64,000 nt of DNA from Anoplopoma fimbria (lineage: Eukaryota; Chordata; Actinopteri; Perciformes; Anoplopomatidae). The position numbers were made by a program, and so were the translations under genes. Under the pieces are notes generated by a model. The model saw only the letters and a list, made by a program, of their open reading frames with translations, did no database searches and had not been told where the DNA came from. The DNA lies in NCBI RefSeq assembly GCF_027596085.1, contig NC_072449.1, positions 19,776,834 to 19,840,833 of the forward strand. The letters are read 5' to 3'. Shown in pieces: positions 36,815 through 51,600 of the stretch (its first letter is position 1; every line of letters begins with the position of its first letter).

Positions 36815-39800
36815 GAAATGCCACAACTTGTGCACTAGGATTTAATGCCGGGAAACTGGATGCCAGGGAATTAACTACTTCAAAAGAAATATACTAAAAC
36901 AAGAAAAACTAATTACGCTCTAGTCATAAAGCAAAAAAGCTGAAGATATAGTTTTGACTATAGAAATATGTAAATACTTTACAAGTGGCTGCTGTCAGCA
37001 GACCGCGGTGCAGCTGCGCTCCTTGGACTGCAGGATATGTAGAATATAGAATCCATCTCCGCTTAATAAAATGACTTTCAAGCTGCACGCAAACTTAATG
37101 TTATCAATCAATTTGTTTGTCACATTAAATCGTACAAGGTTCAACTCCAGTGAAACGCAATCCCATCAGCTCCTTTAACTTCTGCATAAGAGATGCGAGG
37201 ATCGCATTTATATTCACTGGATCGGGTGTGTTGGGTCATAAAAATTACCATTCTGATTATAGCGGATGGGCTTTGGGGTGGAAAATATTATACATCATTA
37301 AAAAGGATTATATGAATTATGACACCCTCTCTAACATAGCAGAGCAGTGCTGCTGCTGAGCGACAGTGCACATCTACGCTTGAGAAAGAGAGGCATATCG
37401 ATTATTTCAGTATCTAAAGGTTGAGTTCTGTGTTCTTTCTGTCAAGTTTAATTCCTTATTCGTGGTAAGCACCCACCGCCTCCTTCTCTGCCACCGGAGT
37501 GTTGTGTTGTGTACCAGCTCTCCACGATCCAGCTCAGTCTCTGCAAAACATAGGAAACCACAGCTCATTTTTAATGTTGGGGTTCTTTGGCCCGATTAGT
37601 TTTTTAATATCACCAAATAATACACTAAAGCGGCAGGTTTTGAACTCTCAACCTGCTCTTATTCCCAGGAATATGCTCCGGGGACAGGAAAGTCTCATTT
37701 TAGGGAAAAATATTAATCTCTACCTTTTTTACATTCAAAATTGTATTTCCGATGGCCTGTTTTGCTGCAGTATTATGCATTTAGCAGTTCCTTGACCTAC
37801 CTTCAAAGGTAGCGTAAACATTTACGATGGAGCAAGAAGTAAACGTTCTGTTTCATGTCCCATATAAAGCTTTTTATGGTGATGGTAACAGTTAAAGGAA
37901 CATTCATACAACCGTTAACTCATATGTCCCAGTAAGACTAGCACAAACTGAGTCTGGGCCTAAAGCCCACTCTACCACTGCGGGTCGAGCTCTTCTGACC
38001 TTTTGTGGGTGGTGGTAGAGGCTTTGAGTGCAACAGTGTTATGCTGTGCAGCTCCAAAGGAGAGGAGAAGTCTTGTATTTTTAGATGCGTTTAGTAATGG
38101 CAAATTATTTTTAATGAGTTGTCATACTTTCATTGCAATGGCTTGTTTGCCAGTGATAATTCAAATAAAAATGAATGATACTAAGTTACATTCGTTTGAT
38201 TAGTGGATGGGAGAAATTGGCAGTTAGGTGGCATTATTAAAAGTAACTTAAAATGATTAACTTAATTAAATGTATAGCTGACTTGAATTCTTCGTAGCTT
38301 TGACCTTCGAAATGGTAATTGAAGTTCAAATCGGTATTGGAAAGCATAATATTTGTTATTTTATTATATGCTGTGCACTACCCCAAAAAATCCCAAATAG
38401 CCCATGAAATAAGGAATATTAATCTCATATTATTCATTATGCATCAACATTGGTTATTCTGAGTTGTGCACTGAAAGGCATCGCAATAGATTTGATAAAG
38501 ATTTTTCACAATTAAGAGGTGGCAAATGTAGCAGCTTCTAAGTAACGTCGTCCTATTGGCCTCAGGTATGTCGTTTTGCAGCTGTTGCTCTGATGCCTGC
38601 CATTGTTCAAATAAAATGGCATGTTACATTTTCACTCAAAACCTTGACCTCACCTTGTGCTTCATAGCTCCAGTGTAATTAAGGTGTGGAAGTGACATAG
38701 CAGGTTTCAGGTGAGCGCTCCAATCCAATGCCTAACTGTAAAAACAATTCTTCAAAAAGCTTTGACATACTGTAAGTAAAGCTCTATCCTCTCACCATAT
38801 GTGCCTGTACTTGTTGCAGCTCTGCCGGTTGTTCATCTCACGTAATCCATTTATGGCAGGTATACCTCCCTCGTTGCCTGCAGTTTTTCCTCGCCCCAAG
38901 ATACCAATCCAGCTGGCTGTGTATTGAAGCCCAGATGCAACAGAGCCTTAGTTTGTTAAATGTGTTAAATACATACATGGTTTATTGAAGAATTTAGGAG
39001 TGGTAAATCTGCTTTCCCACATTTGGTAAATTCATAATGCACTTAAAACCAAATACTACCAGATTGATTTTCAGATAGTGACAGGACTACCTACATTTGA
39101 TTGCATTGATTTCTTTTTTTTTTTTCTACCTTCAACACCGTCTATGTCCTGAGGGGAAGTTTGTGAGGGTTAGCTATGAGGAAAATGATGTCGAGATCTC
39201 GAGTTTTTGTTTGATATTTATCATTCTGTCACTTGTTGGCACATAAAAAGCATTTTTAATAATTTGGTAATTTAAGTACAGTATTATTTTGACATGAAAG
39301 TGGGGGACCATCTTGCCTAACTACAGCCAGATGTTGATCCCGTTGTTCAAAATGTCTGCTCCACTTGAGGCTTAATCTGCATCTGCAAGATAGCGGTCAA
39401 ACGCTCATCATCATTTCTTACCATGTCCACAGAGCTAGATTGCTCTCGTAGCAGGATCCTGCTCTTTTTTTCTTTCTCTTTCACCCTCAAGCTCAGTGAT
39501 GGAAGAAGAGAGTTTAGTGTGTGTTGTTGCACAGTGGACTGTGGCCAACAACAATAACAGGGGGAAAGGGGCATGCTGCTTGTTTGGGTTATTTAGCAGA
39601 TTCACTGTGTCAAAGCAGAGATAGACGAGGTCCCTTCCCTCTTTTGTCTCTTTCTCCTCCTCTTGCCTGAATAGGGTTACAAAGGGTTGGAAATTTGCAG
39701 AAGATTTCTGAAAAAAGTTATGCTCTGGAAGTTTTCTGCATCATAACAATTAAAAAGTGTTTACCTTTTTTATTGTGAACTTATTTAAGGGGGGAAATAC

Positions 39801-40761
39801 TTAGCAATACTAGGTCTTATGGCATCTTCTGGTTAAATGTATGCCCATTTAATTGAATTGAAATTATGCGCTGCATCCATGTTTAGATAATTACATCAGA
39901 TGTTAAGATGATTTTCAAGCACCCCAAAAAATAGGAATGCAGTAAAATTCCAACCCTCTGCATACACGGTGCATTTTCCCATTACATGTGCAGCCCACAC
40001 TGCCAACACTACTGCACAAAAAAAACCTACAAGCTATACTGTATGACATTATTATTATTATCATTATTATTATTATCATTATTGTTATTATAATTCTCAG
40101 TTACAATGATCCTTAAAGGATTGAGAACAACAATGTTCTGAAGCATGTGGGTTTACACGTTAGCAACACTAACATATTAAATTATCTACTGAATGAAAAA
40201 TAACTGTGAGCTTTTAAAATAATGTCCAATGATTATTAACAATTGGGTCTATTTATATCTATTTGCATCTCTGCCCTCTGCTTTTTTGGGGGGTGTTAAG
40301 TTTTGAGATAATAGTCACTTTTCTTACAGCAATTATGTCATAAGGGGAATTTCAGTATTGTCCAACCTAAATCCGACTCTGCCTCTCTTCTTCCTCTTTA
40401 CCTGGTTTTCAAAGATGTTGTTTGGAGCAGTCCTTTGCCCTCCCTATCACCCCCTTCTGCGTACCTCCTCTTCGCCACTCCCTCCTCCTTACATGTACCA
40501 GCAGCACTGGAGGGAGTGCAATAAAACGAAGACAAAGCAAGCAGAAATTCAGCTGTAGCTCGGCTCTTAATGATCCTGCAGAGTAAAGCTCAAAGCTTCT
40601 GTTTAACGCCAAGCATTTGACTCCTGAGTTGCTTTCTTTTACAGTTTTTTCTATTTATCGTTGTCTCTTTCACCATTTCCTACTCATGGTTTTATTTTTG
40701 CTGAGGTGTTCAATCTAAGCTTCCTTACACTATTTTCTGTGTGACAGTAGTGATAGATCAG

Positions 40762-40800
<39 letters not shown>

Positions 40801-42562
40801 TTCTCTTTCTCAATTTAATGAGCTATGTGTTAAAAATATTGTGTAGTAAACAGGGGACCCTCCCCACCTCCGCCCCCAACCCTTCCCTCAGGAAGTGTTT
40901 ACACACACTTGCTCCACAGCGACTCTGCACAATAACACTTTTTCACAAGGACACCGTGTTCACTTGAATGCGCACACTGTGCTGTACAAATGTACAAGAC
41001 TGCACTCTTACACATTGGCTGCAGAGACATTTAGGTTAAATCCACAGTTCTGTGTCCAGATACTTTTTGTAGATAAAACACAAATCTGCAACAATTGAGT
41101 GGCACTCAATTTCAATTGATTTTAAAGAATATATTCAAATATTTTGCACTTTTTGTCGCCATATTGATATATTATTTATATTTGGTCAACAATATTGTGA
41201 TATTAGTTTTTCTCCAAATCACCCAGCCCTAGATGCAGAGTAAAAGAAGATAATCTATAAAAAATAAAACCTCTGTTCCCAACAAGAGCTTTAATCTTAC
41301 ATGAAGTGAGACTAGGCTTCTTTTTTTCCCCTCTTTAATATGTCTAAAAACTTAGGGAGTAGTCATATGTATTTATATGCTAACTGATGATAAATGGTAA
41401 ATATTTACGGCTACTTTTATGACGAGAAGTTAGGCGTGTGTGCACAATTTTGTTCAGAGAGTTTGAGTCTTAAACCTACATAGGTTTTTATGTATCTTGT
41501 CACTGAACTATGCAGTCAGCATATATTTGTCTAACCAGCTTTAGTGAGTTTTTCTGTGTACATGTACACTTAGTATCTCAGTATTTACCAGCTCCTGGTA
41601 AAGTGGTTTCCATTTGAGTGGCTGTTTCGTCCGGGTCCCTCAAAAGAAGTAGAGGATGTGTTGTGGCCGTTCTTATTGTATTCATGTGGCACCGACTCGC
41701 CCTTTAATTTAGTCTCTCTCACACACGCTCACCATTTCCTCAGACTCACTGCAGTATCGTCTCTTGTAGTTTTTCCAGCCATGGTCTGACGTTTGTGGGT
41801 TTCATTGAGACGGTGAATAACACGGGTGGTCAGACATGCACGACTGCTCATGCAGGTTTTTGAACGGACTCTTTGTCCAACGAGCTGGTTATTCATTCTG
41901 ACCCATGCTTGTACAAACATATTGACTTATATATTCAACCGTCCAAATCTACATGCTGAAACTATAAAACTATGACTATAAAAAAGACAAAAGTTGTATT
42001 ATTTAGTACATTTTAGTAATGCTGGTTTGCGAAGTCTATTCTGCCACTACCTTATGCAGATGATGAACATGAGTTAAACTAATGAGGAACACTGTGGGAG
42101 ACAAAGGGGAGAGGAGGTGGAGGCGACTGAAAAGTGAAGCGGATAAATTGTCACCTTGGCAAGAGAAATCAAAATGCTGACTGCGGCACAACGTCGGATT
42201 CACACACACACTAGTTTACAGTACTGTTACAGAAGAAGCATAGCAACAGTTTATGTCTGTATCAGCATTCATTGCCTTATCTGTCTGTATATACACAGTT
42301 TAAAATAAGTCGGTAGAATGCTTTTCATCCTGTTTGCGTTAATCACATTTTATGTTGTGATCTTTCTGACTTCTTGCATAAGCTATCTTTTCCTTATTTC
42401 TTTTCTTTGATTCTGTAATTATTTTTTGTCTTTCTTTCACTGAATGCTTCACCTCATCTCTCAGCAGAGTCTCTCAGACAGAACGGTGGGTTTGAATGTT
42501 GCCCAGTCATCTGACTGGAGTTAGCCCCAGCAAAAGTCTGGGAAGGCAGCAGCGGCTGACAC

Positions 42563-42625
<63 letters not shown>

Positions 42626-45600
42626 GAACAATAACTCCTTTTTGTTGACTTAAGTAGGGGAGCCGTTACAATTTATGACCCTCTCCGTCAAAAGAGTACT
42701 CCCAAAGACAACCAGACAAACAGGTCGCCATAAAAAAACAGATTTTCCAAGTGTGTTCCAGTAGACTTCATTATTTTGATAATGAAGACATCACTGTCTG
42801 ATATGCAGGATTGGCATCATGGCAGATCTAACTGAAGCCCAATCCATTTTAGATGCTTTGTTTGTGGTCATAACATCGATTTTGCAATTTGTTGCGCTGT
42901 TGGCACAGGTACTTCAAGCAAGTGACATGCTATTGAAGTGCAGAGCACACAAAATAAATAAGCACAAGTTAAGCTAGTGATTTAAAAAACCGTGCACCAG
43001 TAGCAACTTGAGCAGAGACACTATAGATTTAAATTATTTTGCATGTATTTCAGGGTCATATTGCAACTGTGGTCCTTTTGAAATGTTGCAAGAGATGAAG
43101 ACAAGCTGTCTAAATCTTGCCTTCCTGACAACTTATTAAAATATCATGGGAACCCATCAAAAGAAAGCTGTCATGCACTTAAGCTGTCCCACATAGTTAA
43201 ATTTGATTGCTAGCTTTAATGTAGTCAATGCATGGTGGTAAGCGCTGTGTAGCTTTATTATATAGAAACAAATAGAAATAGAATAAACAAAGATCACCAA
43301 CAGATATCAGATTATATTTAAAGATAGGCAAAAAATCCTGATCATCGAGACATACTTGTCGTGTCATTTTGTTCACCCAGTTCAATTCTTTTGTGTGTTT
43401 GAGCTGGTGTTGTTTCCTCAGAGAAACACAGCAGTTAAAGCAATCCTAACCTCCTTAATTTTCTGTGTTTTGCAGCTCAGAATGTGACGGTGGAGGAGAT
43501 CCTCTCTTCCTACAAACAAGCCTGTCAGAAACTCAACTGTAAACCCATACCCAAAGTGCTCAGACAGATACAGGTGAGGTTCAACTTGACACCAAACACA
43601 GATAAACAGACATGTCAGCATACTCACACGGACAGTCACACACTCTAAAACAGTTTCAACACAAACTGGGCATTACAACCTTCATGCAGGTAAGAATTAT
43701 TTCAGATCTGTTGTATTAGTCTGCATAAGATTAAGTTAGGTGTAGTTTATAAACTGGCAACAAAGTGCTGTCTCTAGTTTTTTTTTGGTTTTTTCTCTCG
43801 CATTGTTTCGACTGTTTTGTGACTGAATTTGTCTGCTGTTGGGAGAGGAATGTTTTCGTTTCACCCAATGAGGAAGTGCAGAAATGCTGAATAGTAATGT
43901 CATAGAAAAGGTCGTGAATGAGAAGGGTTGAAATTGAAGTTATGTTATTTACCACTTTTAGATGTCGTAATCTTTTCTTAAGTCCCTTGGCAGAGTGGAA
44001 AGACATCACAACCCCAGCCCGCTGAGTTCCTGCTTTTTTTCCCTTTTTCACTCAATTTCATCTTGCCTATTACCCTGCTAAACCTTAAAAGACTTCAACA
44101 GTAGAACTCAAAAGTTTGTGTTAACCCCGCAGGTCCCCCTGCTGATGCCCCAGCAGACAGCAAGTGCAGGCACAAGGACAGGATCCCTCAACCATTTCCC
44201 ATCCAACAGACATAACAAATTGTTCAAATTCTTGGGTTCCAGCTTCTTAAATATTGATACTTGGGTTTATTCTTATATCATAGGTTCTCTGGGTTTTTGA
44301 CTGGTGTTCTGAAACACAAACAATTTGAAGTCATCAACTTGGGCTTTAGAAAACTGATGGACATTTGATAGATAAAACAATTAAACATGAATCAAAAAAA
44401 TAATCTGCAAATTAATCGCTAATCATAATGATTGTGAGGTGTAGCCTCGACATTTAATCCTTTTAATTTGGCCTTATCACATTACAGTATTTGTTAAAAC
44501 AGGTCTGAATCGTCAATGAAGTGATTTGATAAAGAATATATATTTTATCAACTCTTAACTTTAAGATAAAACCTCATTATCTAACCTGCTCTGCTCTTAG
44601 CTTTTCAAAACAATTGAAGCAACACCCCTGACCTTTGTGTTTCTAAACAAAACCGTTTCTGACTGTGTATAGGTGAACATATACAGAAAACAACACCTGG
44701 CCCAGTCCCCAGATGGTTACTATTAACGAGTGCCCCAATCTTCAAAACATAAAAGCCAATACAGAGAATTAACACATGTTTCTATTGACTGTGCTAGAGA
44801 CAAAGCTGTGTGCTGCTAAAATCAACCGCGTTGACTGACACTGTAGTTTGATGTGACAAAATTGCTGCCTCCTGATTCAAAAGCCAGCACAGGCCATGAA
44901 AAGAGTGTGGAAGTATGCAAGCTGTGCAAGATCAAAACTGCTGGGGTACAAAAAACTATGTATACAACAAGGCTATACAACATATTACAATAAAAATGTG
45001 TCCAATTGAGGCAGCACTGGGCTGCGCTGTGCAGCCAGGAGCTGTACAAGCTGGCAGGAAAGAGTTGGGACATCCTGGTAGATCCACCCAAAAGTTGTTT
45101 ATAATTGTGAAGGTTCCTGTTCGTGAGATTGAGAAAAATTTGTTCCAAGAATTACATCCTAAACCATCTCTTTTGGTGAAAACACTTCAAACGTCTGTTA
45201 ATGTGGTTTGAGGGCACGGCATGATGCACAATGGCATGACTCTGGACGAGTGCTATCAAAGTATCTAGTATAGGTGGGACTTTTTCACAAGGGTGGTTGT
45301 TACTCCCTACAGGCAGACGAGTGTTTCATGTCTTTTTTTTTGCCTTCTCTTGTGGGTTAGCCAGAACAGTCATGTGTCTCATAATCCCTCTGCATAAGCA
45401 GTTCTTGAAATCCAGTGGGGGAAGCCTCAGGGCTGTTTGTTGTTATATAGGCTATTTCTGCCGACCTCGTGCCTTTTGTATGTGAATTGGTGCATGTGCT
45501 TGATCTGTATTCCGATTGTTAACATCATCAAATGTGTCTTAGGTCGTTTATTCCCGTGAATTTGGTACGTGATTTTTGTCACAACAAGCAAAATGGAGAG

Positions 45601-48600
45601 GAAACACAATGAATGGGCAGAGAAGACAAAAGGCATTTTTCTTTTTTTAACCTCCTCTTCAAGAAGACATACATTCCTGTCCACTTACGACCCATTTTTA
45701 ATGATGCTGGTAACTTGATAATAGACGACGATGCATATAGTAGATACATCACAGAAAAGAAGCCCTTTTTTGCAGAGTTTCCATGAAGTTCTAGGTTTAG
45801 GATATTTGATTAATTGTGGTCACATGGAGACGTAACTACAGTTCTACGAATCCTGGATGAACGCCAGGATGAGGCAATGAGTTTTGATTGAATATCTTCG
45901 GTCTCATACAAGTGCAGGTCAAGTCTTTATATCAACAAAGTCCTGTGTGACCTGAGTACTCTGTTCTGTTGGGAGAATGTGCTCGGTGACACCAGTGGGG
46001 CCCCGGTACATATATGGTCCAAGGGCGCACCTTTCAGGGTACCTCATGACGTGGACACACTCCTGTTGGAGTGGCACTTACCTCCAGGTGGCAGAACGTG
46101 GCTGTTTGCCCCATATGCGTTGGCAATGACCCCAACGAGCCAGTGGGATAGTGCGGTCTCCAGCACAGCCCTGCTTAGGACCACCATAACCGTTAAAAAG
46201 TTGTTCAGACCGTCAAGTGCTGTAAGGGCCAGAACCGGGCATAACAGCCTTGACCTCTTCTCTGCCTCTAATAATGTGCAAGCTGGATAGGCTGATTGAG
46301 AGGTGAGCATGCCGGCCACCTAGGGAGAAATGATCTATTAGGCTACAAAGTGAGACCCGACTAGCTGAGTTCTACCTCAGACATGAATCATTCACAGACT
46401 GGGCATGGAGCTTATCTATGTGCTTTGCCTTAGTGATGACAAGGAGAAAAGCATTTTTGGCAGACAGCCACCGCAGCTCTACCTGTGCCAAGGGTTCAAA
46501 GGGAGGCAAGCATAGGTTGTCCAGTACCAGGGGTAGGCCCCATACAAGAGAACTTGGGGTACTCAGTGGATGCAACCTCAGAGCCAAGGTTCTCCACCTG
46601 TTCACGTATTGCAGACAGGTAGACGGTGCAATGGCATTCACAATAGTTCTTCTGACAGGCTCTATGCAATCCCTGTAATTCCCTCAGATATTCGTCGCAG
46701 GGAGGAACAGTAAAATAGGCAGGATCCAGAATGAGCCTGAAGAAGACACTAGCAGGTTCCAACTGCCAAATATCTAGCTGCAGGTGATTAAGTGCTATTC
46801 GAGCTGAGGAAAAGGAGCCAGGCTCAGAGGAAAAAGGAGGGCCCTTCTTCACCGTACTCGGTAAAAGATTGGCTGAAGATGCCACTCAGACAATGTCCTC
46901 CTCTAGAACCAACTCAGCCACAGGTAGAGTTGATGCATTCCAGCACCATTATGGAAGTTGAGGATAAGCGACTTCAGCTGGGCTAGCTCAGTAGTTAGCA
47001 GATCCACCCTAGAAAACAGCTTTTCAGGCTTAGCCTCTTGGAAGGAGGCCGAGCAGTCTCTGCGGCCCGAGGGGTAAAGGTTGTGGCCGTCTTCGGGCTG
47101 AAGTGGAGCCTTACAGGTTTAACAGACAGGAGAGCTAAACATAGTGGCAATGCTGGACAAACTCTGCCACAGTAGTTGCTGAGGATGTAAAGCCAGTCTG
47201 AACGAGAGCCCTCTGCTAACTGTGAAAACAATCCGGGAAAACAGCCCACGCAGTGAGAGGGCATAGAGGACACTCTCTGTACTAGAAACATAGTTGTCAT
47301 TTTTCGCATCCCACCAAGTTAGCCCGTGAAAGAGGGCTCTGCTTACTCTGAAAACCGTACTGTTGCAGAAAACAGTATACACTATCGATATCAGCTTACT
47401 AATTAGCCTTGTGTTGGCACCCTGCCATCTGTGAAGACGGTGCGTAACAACGTTTAACTCTACAGTGAGAGGGGAGCGGGGGCAGTCTCTTCACTGACCG
47501 GTACAAAATACAACGGACACGCTCATGAGCACACCACTTAATTAACTTGAGCGAGAGCACTCTGCTAAACGTCAAAAAACATTAACCTTATGGAAAACAA
47601 TGTCAATCGACCTCCTCGATCCCAGGCTCCCAGGTACACTGTCAATTTAAGTTAATAAATGCTGCAGCCATTTCATGGAATTTTATGTTTATTTGATATC
47701 TCTGATACTTGATAACTGGGTGTATTTAAACAAACCGTGTATGTGCCTGTCTCTGCTTGGTTTTGTGTGGAAACATCCAGCCACCAAACTGATTCCTTCC
47801 CAGTCATTCGAAAGAGTTGTCAGTACTAGCGTTTGCAGCAGGGACACATTAGCACTTTCTCCTGTCGCACAGTGCGCTGCAGCACACCCTCATAAAACCC
47901 TGAACTGGGCCTCTTCACTGAAGCTTTGCACATTTGTACCTGCAGGTGTGTCACCGTTTGTGAGCTATGATGTTGAAGTAAAGTGAGCCCCAAATGGAAA
48001 CACATTTGTGATTCAAGAGACTCTGCAAAGAAATCCCCACACGCCTGGTCAGCTGAGAGAAAGAAGTTGGGTTAACATCTCAGCTACTTGTGGAAATGCA
48101 CACCACTGTGCTAAACTGCTGCTCTGAGCTTCATTTTGTCCTACAGTCTGGGTATATTTCCACTGGGACTTAACAGCCCTGGGGGCAGCTGTTGCTCAGT
48201 GGGTAGAGCGGGTCTTCCTTTTAACCACAAGGTTGGCGGTCTGATCCCTGCCACCTACTCTCCACATGTCAAAGTGTCCTGACCAAGATGCTAAATCCCA
48301 AATATCTCCCCAGGTGTTTTACAGCAGCCCACTGCTCCTAAATGCTTAGGGTGGGTTAAATGCCATTTATGTACCTGGATGTATATGACAAAGTTTTTCT
48401 GGATGGTCATCACAGATGTGGCCCACCTTCTCCCCTCCCTCCTTCCATCATATTCTGCTTTTTTGTGATTTCTCCTTTGCTCATGTCTGGCTCCTCTCCA
48501 TCCCTCCCTGCCACTGTCGTCTTTTGGTCCACTACCGCCCCCTCTCATTTTTGCTTAGTCATCCTTGCAGTTCCCAGCCACACAAGCAAGCCAGTCAGAC

Positions 48601-51600
48601 CAAATGGCTGACCAGTGAGAGGGAGGTTTGCAAGAGGAGCTCCGCCTTTTTTTACACTTTTTTTTCCGCTTTCACTCTAAATGCTTTCTTTATTAAGTCC
48701 AACTGCACTGTACACGTGGCAGCTCGCCAGGGGCCCTGCAGGTTATGTACATTTCTGGCAAGTCATTGTGTGTCTGTATGTTTTATAACGGTCACTATTT
48801 AGAAGCTGCATGTTGAATGCTTGCTCTGCAGTAACTCCCAACAGAGTCTTACGACCAGGACAACTTTCTAACCTCGTGTCACATTTCTGCTGCAGCAATT
48901 CCCTCAGGGACAAGTGGTTACCCTATTATGCAATGTCTCACGCGCAGCCATTGTGCACAAGAAACTTGCTCTCTCTAGATTGGCTCAGTATATCTGGCAC
49001 AAGGTAGTTTTATTCTGCTGGGAGTTTTCTGTAAATCTATGTAAAATGAAGGATTCAATATTTTGGTGCGTATGTCATATGTACATCAGAACTGTAAGAC
49101 TTTGCAACATCCGTGCAAAGCACCAACACCTACTTCTATTATGCCATTTAAGCACCGACATGTCACTTTGAAGTCTTCTAAATATGTGAACCGACTGATA
49201 AAGCATTTCAAAGGCAGACTGCAAAGATGCAGTGTGTTCAGTGTGATGCATGTAGAGCAGAGGATTTAAGATAATGTGAGAGTTAGATGAGCCGTTCAAT
49301 GCCAGGTTCATATCTGTACAGAAAATATTGTAACCTTAGCTTAGCACAAAGACGGACCAAAGACATAAATCACTGAAAAATAGTGAATTGTAGTTTTTAA
49401 ACTTCGGCTTTTGACAAATGTGATATAACATGCTAATTTGTGAGTTTAAGAGGTGTTGAGAACTATTTCCGTGTGTTTCCAGTCGTTGTGCTAAGATCAG
49501 CAAACTAGCTTCATATGTAATGAACAGACTTTAACATGGCATCAATCTTCTCATCTAACTCTTTACAAGAAAATAAATGAGAGTATTTAAGAGAACGTCA
49601 AATTATTAAACAGTTCACAAGTTCATTTCACACCTTCTGAATGCTCCATTTTGGATTCTTTTTTTGATTATTAGATGGATTAACTCATTTACGGAAGTGG
49701 TGCATGTTTGTCCTGGTCATCAGATCTTTTTAGGAGGCATTTTCTTGGGCCATGCATTTCAGAACATCCAGCTCATGGATTTGGACTTGGCTATAAGGTC
49801 ACATGAAGGTTTTCTCATGCATCTCCACCTGTCCTTCTTTATGACCCCCGGATTTTATATTTCTTGATTCACTTCAGGCCGATAGTATTTGGTTTTGTAG
49901 AAGGTCCTTCACTAAAACACATTTGGCCAGATAAAGCAGACTAATTAAAACAGGGCAAATATCTAACATAGATGAACAGGAATCAGAAAGAGAATCAGTA
50001 GCTCGATGTTGTCCACCCACAACACACACACGCAGATCCACCATCCCTCGTGCAGAGGCACACTATGCGTCATGCACTATTTTGGGTTCTAGCTGCTCTG
50101 ACAGGGCGGTATTTACACTGATAAAGTAATTCTCGCTGACAGGTGCAGATCGTCTCGCTGCTAAATTGCTCAAAATATGCGTCTAGTTGCTTTTAGACAG
50201 TAAACACCATCTGGTTAACGAAGAACATCCAAAGCTTTTAATTAAACCATATTTCATCAATCGTATCGAAGACATGCTGTTGAAATTTTCCATTTATGGT
50301 TTTTCATATAATGCTATCGAAGATGAATGATTCAGTTGGTTTTACAGATTAATTATCTTCATTATTACTACATTCTTGTTATTTACTGTCCCACTGTCTC
50401 TTGCTGTATTATGCGTTACAACCTTCATATGCGACATTTGTCATATTCCATCATCATGTTTTTGAGACCCATTGAGTCACACAGGAGACCATTAAACCCT
50501 CTGTACAACTAAAGGATCCAACAACTATATGTTCAGACACGCAGACAGGTGATGGCAGTGTGGCACTGGGGGAGAGGTTATTGAGTTCACGCTGAATGGG
50601 CTGGGCAGCCAACTAGAGAGAGGGATTTGCTGGGACATAGTTTTCGAGGGCAGCACTCTGTATGTTTGTATGTGGGTTGTTGGGTGTTTTTCCAGGGCAA
50701 GAGGTTAAATATCTTTCCACCTTTTGATCTGTGATGATATTGTGTCAGACTACAGCACTGTATAAATTACATGGTCAAGTTGAACACACAGAGACGGACA
50801 GCGGGTTTAAAGAATCAAGTGGAACAAAAACAGTCGAGGCACGTTACGGCTAGTTTCTACTGGCTTGTGTAACCTGCTTTAATGGTGCTGTGCTGCACAT
50901 GTTTAATTTAAACTACTTAAAGGCATGTTTTTTTTTTTTTAACTTTCATTTTAAGTCCTTACGTAGCTTCTAGTTGACTCTCTGTGGTTCGGAGTCAAAT
51001 TTAACTCTTGAATGCCTGTTATTACTTAAGAAATAAACCCAATTTTTTGATTTACTGAATGTTATTGAGGCTTTCCTGTGGAAAACTAATTTATTTTTAC
51101 AAATAACACTTCAATGGTCACAGTTAGTCATGGTTTGTCATATGTATCCACACTTGAACAATGTATTTGTTTAAAAAGGCACCAAGCATGGAAAAACCCT
51201 TATTTATCTTATACAGTTCCTATCAGTGTTGCCAACAATTGGGACTCACTCAGTACTTCCCAAAACTTTGTAATGGTACCAGAATTTAAAGCCACAATGA
51301 CGCACTTTTAGTAGGAACACATCAGAGTTGAGTTGACTCAGCGTGTCCAACAGATGCTTTTCTTTGCAACGAGGTTTATCTAAGTTTACACAAGATCTGT
51401 GTTAGTATCTCTAGTACCAATGTATTGAGTGGCCTCCTGTATGATGTATGTTTCAACCTGTGAAACGCTAAGTTTGCTACGATGGAGTAATACACAAACT
51501 CACTGTTTCTTTTTGTCTCTAGGAACTGAAAGACCTGACTCAGCGAAATGAATGCTTAGATCTGAAAGGTAAGCCCCAAAACATCAGCATACCATAAATC

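Larger units (their letters stand above)
27210..43475. other. ppp1r37 intron 1
   Basis: A 16,266-bp intron. It contains LINE-tail fragments, a hAT element at 33267-35108, CA repeats and an ATT repeat, listed separately. I see no other gene in it. Confidence 0.85.
43574..51522. other. ppp1r37 intron 2
   Basis: A 7,949-bp intron with two interspersed repeat copies, a DIRS-type retrotransposon remnant and a SINE, listed separately. No other gene is seen. Confidence 0.85.

Noticed and set aside
48181..48260. A tRNA-Lys gene
   Set aside because: The A and B boxes belong to a SINE head: the B box is altered, no acceptor stem closes, and a SINE body follows.
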